Origin: Hygrocybe punicea
Taxonomy: Eukaryota > Basidiomycota > Agaricomycetes > Agaricales > Hygrophoraceae
NCBI GenBank assembly: GCA_963556145.1
Contig: OY744465.1
Coordinates: 2,108,001-2,172,000, forward strand
Direction of reading: 5' to 3'
DNA: 64,000 nt
The notes beneath the pieces are model-generated. The model saw only the letters and a list, made by a program, of their open reading frames with translations. It ran no database searches and was not told where the DNA came from. Below, in pieces: positions 22,770-33,878 of this stretch; within the stretch, counting starts at the first letter, position 1, and every line of letters starts with the position of its first letter. The translations under genes and the position numbers were made by a program.

Positions 22770-22839
22770 GTGGTTGGCTCGGGGAGGCAGTGGGGCAGGG
22801 CTACGGGGAGAGGGGTGGGACTTCTCGTCTTCGTTTGCC

Positions 22840-23378
22840 ATTCTTTTCGTGGACAAATGGCCAGTGTTTCATGTCACGCTTGATCTCTTTGCCATCCATT
22901 TTGCGTCCAATGAGTCGCTTGGCGTCGAAGACAGTGCTGTTGGGATTGGAGTGGAACACATTTTAGGGGCTGTCCCCGACACTGCGCGTATTCGGGGTCA
23001 GTATGAAAACGGATTTGCGGTGGACGTACAGCCGTTTGTCATCGCTGAAGCTGACCCAAGAGGGAGTTATCTGATGGCCTTGATCATTGGCGATAATTTC
23101 CACACGGCCACCTCGTTGGGCACTGCGGAATTGGGTCATCGAAGAATCAATAAAGATAAAGATAAGTGCTTACCCGACAGCAAAAGACAGGCAAATAAGA
23201 AAAGAATCTACATTGTGCCTAAATCTAGAGGAAGTAATCAGAGAATTTATATCCCATGTACAGAACACATCACCAATTCCAATAACAGCACCATCTGCTC
23301 TTCAACATGGGCTTTCGCAGGACACAAACAGAGGAGGGCAATGAATCTGATTAGAGCAAAGGAGAGAGAAGCCGCCAT
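22840..23378 (-). pseudogene. Captured 5' fragment of an ER Hsp70 (BiP/Kar2) gene
   Basis: Read on the minus strand from ATG 23378: MAASLSFALIRFIALLCL, then CPAKAHVEE, a secretory signal peptide. Then, after a frame shift, ADGAVIGI, an intron, and DLGT (the Hsp70 phosphate-binding start). After another intron ending about 23127 comes [16 protein letters not shown], then [14 protein letters not shown]. After a further intron ending about 22985 comes GDSP, stop, [24 protein letters not shown] and [12 protein letters not shown]. Similarity fades near 22840. BiP is the ER-lumenal chaperone ATPase; only about the first 110 of some 660 residues are here. Introns are retained, so capture was at the DNA level, not by retroposition. 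A frameshift, the missing tyrosine in DLGTTY and a TAA show that it is not functional. Confidence 0.88.
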
Positions 23379-24380
23379 GCACCGGGGTTGGATGTGCGGA
23401 CGTCGAGGGAGGCGAGACATGGTAATAAATTTTGTAGAACGATCGTCATCATGGTCGTTGTTGTCATGTTGGTAGATGTTTCTAGCCTTGGGAGCACTTT
23501 GGATCCAGGCGAAAACGCCTGCTCATCAACATCCGCCAGCATATGTGCCGGTGAATGCAGTAGCCGTAGCGGCAAAGCTGATGGTTGGTGGTGGTGCCTG
23601 AACTTGCGAGCCCGAGTTCAAGGTCCCGGTTGCAGGGTGTTGGGATGCCGCCGTGTTACCACCGTGCGTAGCTAGACAGACCTTCATTAGTAAAATGAAA
23701 GAAGAAAAAAAAACCAATGCAGCAGAGGTCGGTGCATGACCCTCTGCTATGTCTGGGATTGGCACGTGTCGCTTGTCGTCGCTGCAGTGATGCTGCTGGC
23801 ACTGCTATTGCCATTGTTGCTGTTTGCTGTCACTGTGGTAATTTGTCGTTGCTGCTGACGACCGGGCTGCTGTTGCCTCGAGATCATTGGTGCTGTAATC
23901 AGGTAATAAAAATAAAATTCAAAATTCAAGAAAAGACATAACGGGTGCTGCTTCCATTGCCGCTTCATTCCTCACCCCTCTGCTGGTCACTGTTGGGGTG
24001 CTGTGGCCTTTATTTTGGGTCGGCCTGCGTTGTCGCGAGCTGGTGTGGCTGTGGCTGTTGGCATGGTATCACTGGTGTGCTCCACATGTTTGTGGTGGTG
24101 AGATTTGGCCTTGTGCTATAAATTTCCTTTTTTGGATGGCTAGCCGTGGTTTAGCCGTTGCCACAACGGTCCGGTCCGGCTAATAACCCATATATGGGTT
24201 AGCCGTTGTTAGCCATAGCCGAGCTGAGCCAGACTGAGCCATGGCAACACTAGTATACAGGGCATAAAGTAATCTAAACAGGGCCATCCCTGAACCATGC
24301 CTCTAACTTGCAATTGCAACCCTGACAGGCAAACTCCTCCAAGGCCCCAGTGCTTCCCACACTTCTTGGTTAAAATCTTC

Positions 24381-25374
24381 TATTGCCTTCAGTAGTACTG
24401 ATGAAACAGACCTGTCCTCTGAGGAGGAAATTGCAAGGTCTGTTTTCTCTCCTTGGTTCTATTCACATCAATTTTCTACTTGGTATGTGAATAGGTGCCC
24501 CACTGTGAAGGGAAAATCTATGACTGTGAAAGGTAAATATAGGGGCCAAACTACAGCAGCAAAATGCAAAGCCCTCAAGGCTGATGTTCCATTATTGTAT
24601 GTACTTTACTTCTCAGTCTACTGTATCTCAACCAGCTATTTCAGTTTAGAGCACCATAATGTCCCCACTTTGCCTACATGGCCCTGTTCCAGGTATGTCA
24701 CTTCATTCCCATTCTGGTATGTGTCTCTGAAGTATTAGTAGCAGGACTAAAGTGTTGTCCAAAAAAGCTAGCCCTACTAATGAGAAGTGAGTATATTCAT
24801 GCTTTCTATCTTCAGTCTCCTAATCTACTTAATTGAAGGTCCTTGTCTGGTGGTCGTGAACCTATATCAGTGAAAGTTGAAAATAGTGAGGTGTATGTAC
24901 AATTGCATTGCTTTCTGGTCAATTTCTTATACATTACCTGTTGATACAGTCATCCTGTTGCCATTGCTGTTGTGGATGTTGACTGTGAAGGGGCCTCTGA
25001 TGTTGAAGTAAAGGATGTCCCATCCCCAGATGTTGATTTGTAAGTTTGCTTTACTTTGTTGTTTTGGCAAAACACACAAACATACCAGAGATGCTGGTGT
25101 GAAGGACAACAGCAGTGTGATAGACCCAGAAAATGATAATGTCCTGTCAGATGATAATTCATATGGCCATTTTGAAGTACTGGGGTGATGTACTCATCAT
25201 TTATAAGGGCTAACATTTCAGAAGAAACTGTCAGGCAATCTCAAGAAGCAATTAACAGCAATGATGACAATCAAGATCCAAGCTCAGCTGTCATGTGTGC
25301 AGACTTGTAAGATGTAACTTTACAAGATATTCATGAATCTTCCATATCTTTGGCATTTTTTGTTTAAATATTGA
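24381..25374 (+). other. Unrecognised coding-like remnant left of the Helitron
   Basis: Scattered plus-strand coding-like stretches separated by intron-like GT...AG blocks, for example an acidic stretch near 25120-25300. No family recognised. It may be the 5' part of the same unit as 33879-35245, split by the Helitron, which inserted between A and T. Confidence 0.3.
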
Positions 25375-25384
25375 CTAGCATTGA

Positions 25385-25401
25385 CCCGTGCTACGCACGG
25401 G
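25385..25401 (-). terminator. Helitron 3' terminal hairpin
   Basis: CCCGTGCGTAGCACGGG on the minus strand: a 7-bp stem and 3-base loop, then TCAATG and CTAG. This is the rolling-circle transposition terminator-type structure expected just inside a Helitron 3' end. Confidence 0.85.
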
Positions 25402-25578
25402 GGCATGGGTACAAAGACAGATTGCAAGCATCGAAGAACAAAATAAGCGATTAGTCACCATCCAAAAACACTTTCTCAATTGGGCCTGTTTCAAACGATG
25501 TAACATATATTGTAATTAAAAAAAATTATACAATAAATGGGAGCGAATGTTCAAAAAATATCAGTCCGACGCAAGAAT

Positions 25579-26568
25579 TCAATGGCGTGCCTTTTTCGAA
25601 CACTTTTTCGACGAATCCCCAGTAGGGGTTGGAGTCGAGGGGCTCGCTAACTTTGGAGCCGCCAATTGCGGAGAGGTGGTGGGCGTTGCATCGTAGCTGT
25701 ATTTAAATCTTGAAGATGAAGGGGTAGACTGTGAATCTGCACAGGCACAGTTACAGTAACACAAAAAAAGGAAGCCAAGAACACAACGTACCCTGAGTTT
25801 CGCTGACGTTGGTTGTCGGAAGGGTTGCTCTCCCAAGAAAATTGATATTATCCACCATAATGTGGAAAAGTGAAGGGCCGCCGGTGTTGCTGTCGATATC
25901 AACATGGAACAGGGAGCCTTCCACTGCGACGTAGGTGTTGTTTGAAGGGATGGGTTTCTTTTTTTTGTACCTGACATCATCGAAGTGGGCGCGGATGGGG
26001 AATGTAGATAGGCGATGTTGATTTTTGTAAAACGATGTGTACTGTGCGGCGTTCACATCAAATGACTCCCTGGTCTTGTTGAACACAGCACCCGAGAGGG
26101 TGACATATGGCGCTTGTTGGACACTCAGAACTCCCTGGATGAGCTATTTCGATGTAACTTTTATTCAGTATGCGTTCACATCAACATTTAAGAAAAACTG
26201 ACCTGGACGATGTCTCCATACATGTGGAGACCATCCGGGACGATGGGGACAGGGACCTGGTCGTCGTCTTCATCGTTCTCAGATGAATCTTCTTCTTGTT
26301 GTGTGGCAACTTGGACTACCCTCGCTACCTGGAGAGGATTTAGATATTCTGAAGAGGAAAGCGTGAATTGACGTACATGGATCCACGCTACATAGTGTCC
26401 GATGGCATCAAACTCCAGGTCGTCTGAGTTGAAGTAACGGAATTTTCCTGCGAGGGTTTTCCCAGGAGTTATCCACATCTGACCGTCAAATTCGATAGTA
26501 CGTGGGGATCCATTGACCGACTGAGGGTTTTCTAGGACGATTGGGGCAGTTATCGTTGCTGACATCAA
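25579..26568 (-). CDS. Helitron accessory gene, 291 residues, three exons
   Basis: Exons 26568-26203, 26143-25792 and 25736-25579 join with GT-AG introns of 59 and 55 bases into one open frame of 291 residues. The N-terminal part has TIEFDGQMWITPGKTLAG and FDAIGHYVAWIHVRQFTLSS, followed by an acidic linker (QEEDSSENDEDDDQVPVP). The second exon has GAVFNKTRESFDVNAAQYTS and a predicted beta-rich segment (NNTYVAVEGSLFHVDIDSN). The lysine/serine-rich C-terminus ends SKKCSKKARH. I do not know a named family. The alternating beta pattern could be an OB-like single-stranded-DNA-binding fold, in line with RPA-like cargo in other Helitrons, but this is inference. It appears intact while the adjacent helicase is broken. 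Confidence 0.65.
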
Positions 26569-27105
26569 TGGCCAATTTCAAGTGAATGTGAGGCATCCAA
26601 GGCCCACGCCAGCGTTTATATAGACATGGAGGAGTTCAAGAACCTGCTCGAAAGATGAAGAGAGCCTGCTCTGGAGATGGAGAGAGCCTGCTCAAAGGTT
26701 ACAGACTACGATGATGACTCTGCAGTCAGCTTGCTTACAAACAATGTTTGTCGAGTTATATAAGCACACATACTTAGTAATACTGAGAAGGTCCACGTAT
26801 GCTGTCATATAATCTGGATAGAAGACTTTCAAATGTTTTACAGAGTAACGAAGCATTCACGACAGCTAAATTGTAACACAAATATATTGTCACTATCTAC
26901 GAAAGGCTACCATGATTACAAAGAATGAAATATTTCTGGGTAGATGACATTGTGAACGCGACGATCTGCAGCATCGGGCGGCAGAAGAATTTTTATGCGC
27001 TGTCCTGAGGTAGCTCGAGAAAGGGCGACGTATAGTTGCCCGTGAGAGAATACAGGTTCTCGTAGGTCCAAACCCACATGACGGACTGACTGGCCCTGTG
27101 CTTTG

Positions 27106-27522
27106 TAGGGAATAGCACGGGTTACCCGCGGTTTTTGTACGGGTTTTTGTTAATGAGGGTATAGCTGTTGATTTTGTGATCAAAACGCACTAATTTTCAT
27201 GTCAAACGGATAAGAACTGAGTGAGATATGGCCAATACAAGATATAGCATCCCATCACAACAACTGATCCTATACTACTCTGATCTTTCCAAAAAATCTT
27301 GAAAAACTCCAAAAACTCGGATTTTTCAAGATTTTTTGGAAAGATCAGAGTAGTATAGGATCAGTTGTTGTGATGGGATGCTATATCTTGTATTGGCCAT
27401 ATCTCACTCAGTTCTTATCCGTTTGACATGAAAATTAGTGCGTTTTGATCACAAAATCAACAGCTATACCCTCATTAACAAAAACCCGTACAAAAACCGC
27501 GGGTAACCCGTGCTATTCCCTA
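27106..27522. mobile_element. Foldback hAT-type MITE, 417 bases, essentially perfect palindrome
   Basis: Begins TAGGGAATAGCACGGG and ends with its complement, flanked by a perfect 8-base duplication GTGCTTTG (27098-27105 and 27523-27530). The two arms of about 200 bases are identical as far as I can read, around a spacer of about 14 bases centred near 27314. Removing it with one duplication restores the helicase frame around motif VI. Confidence 0.9.
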
Positions 27523-30313
27523 GTGCTTTGTTGATGGTCATCGCAAAAGCCAAACGGACGGGAAACTGTCGTCATCTCAGACGAAATTTGTAGCTGGCTA
27601 TTGCAGAAGGGATGAGAGTGATGCGTGGGATGAATGCTAATTCAGCGTGATATTTTCCGCCAATGATCTCCACTTCCAACACGTGATGAGTTGCCCGTTT
27701 GAGAATCATCTGAGTTCCATTGCAAAGACCTCTTCCTGGAGCAAGATTCTGGAGTAATATGAGAGGGCAGCCTGGCTTCAAGTGAAGTTCTCCCAGAGGT
27801 AGGCCAGGTGTTTCGAGTGACCTCAAAAATTCGACAGGAAGTGGCTCAAGTTCTCTTTCTGCTCCAGGCTCCAATTCGACAGAATCCACGCTGTGAAACA
27901 CAATTTCAGCACCAGGCATCTTTTTCAACACAGCAGCGTTTAACTGGTCGAAATCTGTGTTTCTTGGCGCAAGAATTGTGCGTTCAACGAAATATTGCGT
28001 GCTAGGCACCACTTCTTCGATGTGGGAATAAATAGCATTGATAAGAGAGTCAGCATCATTGACCCGCATGCTTCGATCAAAAGGAATCGTTCCGTCGTCA
28101 CTGATCCTGTGTCCATGGCCAACAGACAGCAACCAGTCCATGAAATCTCATTCCTCAGTCGTAGAAGAAGGTAATTGTTCGCTTAGTAAGTGCATATTGA
28201 CACGGAGATTATAATAAGTACGCGCATGGAATTCCACAGATAGGACCGGGGCAGGGACATAGCGACAATGTCGTCTTGAGATCCTCTGGGAACGATTGGA
28301 AGCATTTGTTGAAAGTCACCACCAAATACAATCGTTTTACCCCCGAACGGATGGCTATCGTCTCCATATATGTCGCGCATGGTGCGATCAAGTGCTTCGT
28401 GAGTGTATCGACCTTGCATCAAAGCTTCATCCCAAATTATCAGATCAGCTGATCAAAGAAGATCAGCTCATTGATCTTCTTTTGAGATGTGACAAAGCGA
28501 CTCCGCGTTTAAATTGTGAATTGGAATTCAAAAAGTCGAATGGGCAGTATGACCTCCAGGGATAAGTAAGGCGGCAACGCCACTTGATGCAACAACCAGG
28601 ACAATCTTTGTCTCAGATCGCAGCTTGTGACAGAGTGTTCGATAGATGTAGGTTTTACCTGTACCACCGGGACCATTCATAAAGAAAGCCTCTCCCTCAC
28701 GATTCTTGACGGACTTCATTATGGCATTGTATGCGTCGAGTTGCTCAGGAACTCGTTGTACATTTTCGAAGTGCTGGACGAACAACGTGCGTTCCTCTTC
28801 AGGATTGTAGGACAGTTGGTCGGCAATAAAGGGGTTGCTGGTGATTGCGGTCCAGTTTTCGACAGGTAAAGGCATGCCCAGGAAATTTTGAAGACTGAGG
28901 CCAGAGTTGGATAAAATTTGGTTGATAAGGAACAATCCGTAGTCATAGATACGTTCCGGGGTAGGATTAGCGATACGAATGCGCAGGTGATCACATATGT
29001 GCTGCCGGAATTCGTCCCATAACTTTTCAGGGAAGCTAATCTCACAAAATAAGAGCATGCTGGCGAAGAGCTGGCATAGCCAGGTCCCAGTTTGCATCTG
29101 TGAAGCATCTGCAAGACACAGACGCCACTCTCCGTCATCTTCCAGCAACCCTCAGGCTTTGCACACTTCTCAGAATGAAGGATAAGTAACGGCCTCAAAC
29201 GATCACAGGTCGACGAACGATCTTGCACCACGGACAACAGTCAGCGAGGTACGGAGGTAAAATCGCTCTCCACCTGTTGGGGGGACAAAATACATCCGTC
29301 CAATTGCAAACCCTTGTCGACATGCGCTCCACACCTTTTTGTTCTTGTCCCAGACAAACTTCTGTGGAAATTCTTGGTACATCAATTTCCAAGCTCCATC
29401 TCCATCAGGACCGGGCATGGAATTAATTTTAAAGTATTCTGTGAGGGTTGTGACTTCGGAGGCGGCACGACCAAGGATGGTCTCGACAGGTTCATCAGGG
29501 TTGAATATAACCATATGGTGACCAGGTAGATGGACCTAGATCCATTAATGTATTGAGTAAAGATCTGTATAAAAATAGTGAAATATTGCACCTGAAGCCA
29601 AACGACGGACGGAAATTGCTCATGAATAAGGAAGTGAAAGATGCGCCACATCCCTTCTGGTGCTCTGATATAGCGGCCATCGACATACATCTTGATCTCG
29701 TCAAGCACATATTTGATAGTTGCCCTGTCAGGACCTTTGTGGATATATTTGAAACAGTATTTAAGCGTCCTAAAGGTCGCGACGCTTTCCACATTGATGT
29801 GGCAGTTGAACTTTGTGGAGAGGTAAGGATTGTAAGGAACGATCCATCAATTGTTGACATCGAAAGTCAAACTTCGAACTTTCATAGGGAATGACCGACC
29901 ATCGTTGGGTCTTGCATATAGCGGATAACCATCGTCTGCAGTTGAAGTCTGTTCTTGGTACAACTTCGGGTAGCCTTTTGAACATCGGCCATCTTTCATG
30001 CAAGGAGTGCTAGGGTTGATGTTCCCACAGTGACCATGTACCATACATCATTTGACGGTGTCGAACAGCTGGGGCTGCATCTCCGGATCAGGCCACTGCG
30101 CTCTGATGCATGAATCGATGTTGGAGGGGGTACGAAGTCGATGGTCTTTGTTGAGAATGACCAAGATATGCACATGTGGGAGACCTTGCTTTTGAAACTT
30201 GACAACATATATGTAAGCCGAAACCGCGCCGAATATCTTGCACTTGTATATGTCCTTTAACAGTTCTTCTTTTTTGAGTTTGAAAACCCTTGCCACTAAA
30301 TCTGGTTGATCAT

Positions 30314-31675
30314 TAGTGTTGCCGAAGTTCGGTTCGGTCCAGTTTTTCGACTTTTTTGGAAAACCGGAACCGAAACCGTTGGTTCGGTTCAGCCAAATGC
30401 TGAACCGGAACCGGAACCGCGTCGAACGGTTTCAACGCGGTTCGAACCGCGAACCAACCTCCAAATCTCCTCGTGAAGACCAGGCGCACATCAATTGATG
30501 TGGCGCTGGGTTTCACGAGGGAAGCAGGAGGTGGGATGGGAGGTGGGGTGGTTGTAGCTTCAGGCTGGGGCATCTTCGGGCCCGGTACGGTGCATTGGCG
30601 GGCGGATGGAGGCGGGATGGTCGAAGGCGTGGACCGTGCCTGTCTGCGGTGGTGGGGAAAATTCGACAGCAAACGAAAAAAGACTTACCTGGCGACCGGG
30701 GTGGGTGCACCACTCTCCCGGCCAGTTCTCTCGCTTTCCGCGGCCAGTTCTCTCGCTTTCCGCGTTTTTTTTGTGCGTGGTTGTTGCCGTTGTTGGCCCT
30801 TTCTGCGTCCTTCTTCATCGTTGCCATGCCGAATTCCTCGCAAACGATGTCTGCGCGTCTGTTGACGCGTCAGCCCGGGTTTGCGAGGTGTGTGGTTAGC
30901 AAGTTGTCGACGGGTTAAAGATAGCGTACGTACCTGGGCTGGTAGGTGGGCACACCACCCTACCAGCCTTCAACTTCCCTGTCGTCGTCGTCGTCGTCGT
31001 GTTAGTGTTGGTGTTGTAGGCGGCAGTGGTCGTGATCATCCGCGTTTGAGGCGGCAGGTTGCTGCTGCCGCCGGTGTTGCTCTGCTGCTGCTGCCGGTGT
31101 TGCTGTTGCTGCTGCTGCTGCTGCTGTTGGGTTGCTGTCGCTGGGGATCATTTGGCTGTCATCGTCGTCGTCGCTGTCGTCGTCGTCGGGGTGGTGGCAT
31201 TGGTGGTGTTGCCACTGCCATTGCTGCTGCTGCCGCTGCTGCCATCGATTCACTCCGACTCGCGTTGGAATGCGAGGGAGGTTGTTGGGTGAAGTCGACC
31301 GCGGGCGCCTTATTTATGTGGTCAAGGTGGGCCCTGTGGGGCTGTTCTATGTAAAAAAATGTCAGTAAAATATGAAATAAAGTCATTACTCACCGTGGTT
31401 GTTGAGTAACGTTAGTGTTGAGTCGAACTTGAAGTTGCGCGCAAGTATGTTTAAGGTCACATGACCTAAGTTCACGCGACTGCATAGAAAAAATGTGAAA
31501 AATTAAGTAAATGAGTATCTACGTAGGTAACTATACATTACGGTTCGCGGTTTGAACTGCGTTTGAACGCGGTTTGAACCGCATGTCAGTGCCAGAACCG
31601 CAAACTTAACCAGCGGTTCGGTTCGCGGTTAAAACCGGGTTCGGATCGGTTCCGAACCAAACTTCGGCATCACTA
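30314..31675. mobile_element. hAT-like element C inside the Helitron Rep
   Basis: Ends TAGTGTTGCCGAAGTTCGG and ACTTCGGCATCACTA, flanks TTGATCAT / TCGATCAT (7 of 8). Subterminal words GGTTCGGTTC and GAACCGCG. Interior: palindromic modules at 30469-30520 and 30836-30888, GGGTGGGTGCACCAC near 30700, GTGGGCACACCACC near 30950, CGTCGTCGTCGTCG at 30979-31000 and CTG runs at 31083-31130. No transposase. The Rep frame resumes across it (...TAYDR, then PDLVARVF). Confidence 0.85.
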
Positions 31676-33878
31676 TCGATCATACGCGGTCTGTCCTGGA
31701 AGGAGTTCGCATTTTATCTCCTCCCACTCTGGATTGGTCGTCATCATGATGAAAAGATTGACGTTTCCGAAGTGCCGAGCAACTGCCATGGCGTCTTGGT
31801 AACGTTGCTGCATACTGCGGGGGCCTCCGATGTATGACGATGGAAGTACAACCCTTTTTCCCAAATCGTGAGGATCACCGATTTCATTGGATCGTAACCA
31901 GTCCTCTAACCCACTATAAAGGGACGCGCGCAGCTTTCCTTGGTTGAAGCGAAGGTATGACAGTCTCGTTTAGTCCACAGAAGCCCACATATCCATGATG
32001 TATTGCTGAAATAGATGGCCTCCACAATGAAGAATGGGATATTCGTCTTTATGCATGTGAAGTCAGAATGCTGAGTATTCTGTTTGAGAAACACGACCTA
32101 AATTTGCAACGGAGCTGGGATCTCTCAAGGGTGGCACATGATGCAATAGATCTCAATGCCATCCATGAGTTCCATATGGAAAGAGCAGCACATAATGTAA
32201 CGGGCTGTACACAGGATGACCGTCATTGATTTGGGTGAGATGTCTGGTGTTGGATGAACGCTGGCAAAGAATTATGTCCCGTCATTCGGGCGCTGTTCCA
32301 TCTCCTGGTAAAATAACTGCAACTTCATCAGAGGTTGGTGGCGCATACACGTGAGAACCAGGATGTGTAACGTGAAGTCGAATTTCAGCGTTTGGGCGTC
32401 AGGGTGGTCACGAAGAGTTTCGTAGGCATGCTTGAAAACCGGAGTGTAGTGGTGATTCACGAGAAGCATGGACTGGAGAGATGCCATCGTATCCTCGTGA
32501 AGGTTATCGTTCCGATTCATACGCTGGTGAAGAGCTAACTGAGAGTCGTATATATACAATTGAGTGAATGATGGCGACTCCTCATCACTAGGCTGAAGTG
32601 ATCCCACCAAATGACACAGCTCACCGGATATCCGAAAAACCCAACCTCCACGACAATTGACCAAACAATCTTCAGTGACGCCGAGAGAGGTAAATGCGAG
32701 AGACGTATTATATTGTCGTATATTTTGTCTGAACTCCTTTGACTGTCTGTCGACACCTTCTAACACGCTCCTGAGAAACGGAGGTGGTTTGGGTAGGAGT
32801 GGAAGGTCAATTTGTCCCCTTTGACAACAGGTGGTGAACTGGGGATGCGACTTGGAGGAATCAGACACATTTTCACCCATCCAATGATACACTGAGCAAA
32901 ATGGACAGAGGACATCCATGCGGCCAACATCATGTCGTGGGGGTAGGATCGAATTAGTTTGTTGGGCGACAGGCATAGACGACCAATTAATCTGTGGAGA
33001 TAGTCGCAAATCAAGGCAGACACATGAGAGTGAGGACCGCATACCCTCTCCAAGGACCGGTGCAACCTTTGCTGCACCTGCCGGTTAAAAACCTGCTCCC
33101 CCAAAGAAGATCTACACTGTTCATCGGCCAACGGAGTATGCGAAAAGGAGCCAGCGTCGGCGGCCAAGACGGGACGGGTGGGTACCCGATGCGTCAGCTC
33201 CTCCCGGCCATTGTCCATCTCCCTGGTCTTGCGAGAAAGCGCACAAACCCGTTCTTGCAACTCGTGGGGCACCTGCGAAGGGACTGAAGACAAAATAAGA
33301 TGAATAGAGACAGGACAGCACTAAAATACGTACGCGCGCAACATCTCTCTTGCCTTCCACGTAAGTGGGCGGATTCGTTTGGGCCGGGATTTCAAAGGGG
33401 TGCTAGATATCATGTTAGTCCGACACATACGCGACCAACTTTGAAGGGTATGTACCTAGACATGGCAATCCAAAAAATAAATAAAAATAGGGAAGGAGAA
33501 AGGAAAGATCGAAACGGTTGTCGAAATATATAGCCATTGTGTTGATCGAGCCGTTTCCCGAACGTTAGAGAGAGAAAGTCATTTCCAGAACAACTTACAA
33601 AGAGAAATGAGTCGACTACATGAGTGATGGAAGGGAGAAAAGGACGGGCATTATGGAGATGGCGCAGGATCGTTCAAGATCAACACATGTTTAACACGCT
33701 ATCCCCGATCACGCGTTCTACACGAACGTTCCCGACACGCGAACATGAGAACAATTAGAGGGGAAAAGGCGTCAACCAATCAGATTGCTCAAAAGCCTCC
33801 ATCAACCAATCAAGATAGAACACGTGGTCCAATAAGAGGCTCCTTTGTCTCATGCCTAGCGCCTTATAATATAGTAGA

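Larger units (their letters stand above)
22207..24252. mobile_element. hAT-like element B carrying a captured Hsp70 gene fragment
   Basis: Ends TAGTGTTGCCACGGCTCGG and GAGCCATGGCAACACTA, flanked by a perfect 8-base duplication GTATACAG (22199-22206 and 24253-24260). Subterminal blocks are runs of CGGCTAACGG / TTAGCCGTTG words. Palindromic modules lie at about 22571-22625 and 22713-22769. No transposase. The interior holds, in reverse orientation, a piece of an ER Hsp70 gene (22840-23378), so this is a pack-type non-autonomous transposon. Confidence 0.88.
22105..24380 (-). pseudogene. LINE 3' end with A-rich tail (minus strand), split by hAT element B
   Basis: On the minus strand the 3' end reads through CCTTAATGGACATTAAACTGG into (AAT)n then (AAAAT)n, that is ATT- and TTTTA-repeats on the plus strand at 22115-22160, a typical LINE tail. 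It shares GTCCATTA and TTGCAACCCTGACA with the LINE end at 42981-43160. The hAT element at 22207-24252 interrupts it. Only untranslated sequence remains here. Confidence 0.65.
26916..33042 (-). pseudogene. Helitron Rep/PIF1-like helicase, broken by insertions and stops
   Basis: Order on the minus strand: zinc-like motif CPFCSVYHWMGE (32920), IRQYNTSLAFTSLG (32700), LYIYDSQLALHQRMN; GGHLFQQYIMDMWASVDQ and LPSSYIGGPRSMQQRYQDAM (31850-31800). Then hAT element C, then the rolling-circle HUH motif GLPHVHILVIL (about 30182-30150) and the tyrosine motif YCFKYIHKG (about 29762-29736). The helicase follows: Walker A GPGGTGKT (28674-28651), IIWDEALMQGRY (about 28440), FGGDFQQMLPIVPRG, then RGLCNGTQMIL. 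The foldback element (27106-27522) splits motif VI just before [15 protein letters not shown] and [14 protein letters not shown], stop at 26916. Premature TGA codons lie at about 28528, 28465, 28453 and 28145, and there are frameshifts near 28215 and 32100. The N-terminus beyond 33042 is unresolved. Confidence 0.82.
25375..33878 (-). mobile_element. Helitron 1, 8.5 kb
   Basis: Minus-strand orientation. The 5' end TCTACTATATTATAAGGCGC at 33878 is preceded by host A. The 3' end is CTAG at 25375-25378 followed by host T, with a 7-base-stem hairpin 6 bases upstream. TC at the start, CTRR at the end, a terminal hairpin and insertion at AT with no duplication are the hallmarks of Helitrons. It encodes a Rep/helicase (26916-33042) and a separate three-exon gene (25579-26568). 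Two hAT-type elements have inserted into the Rep/helicase gene (27106-27522 and 30314-31675). Confidence 0.88.

Noticed and set aside
22723..23475. 250-residue plus-strand open frame
   Set aside because: It is the antisense of the captured Hsp70 fragment; the real similarity is on the minus strand.
30473..31386. Open frames of 75-157 residues in element C
   Set aside because: Arise from CGT/CTG triplet runs in a non-autonomous element with no domain similarity.
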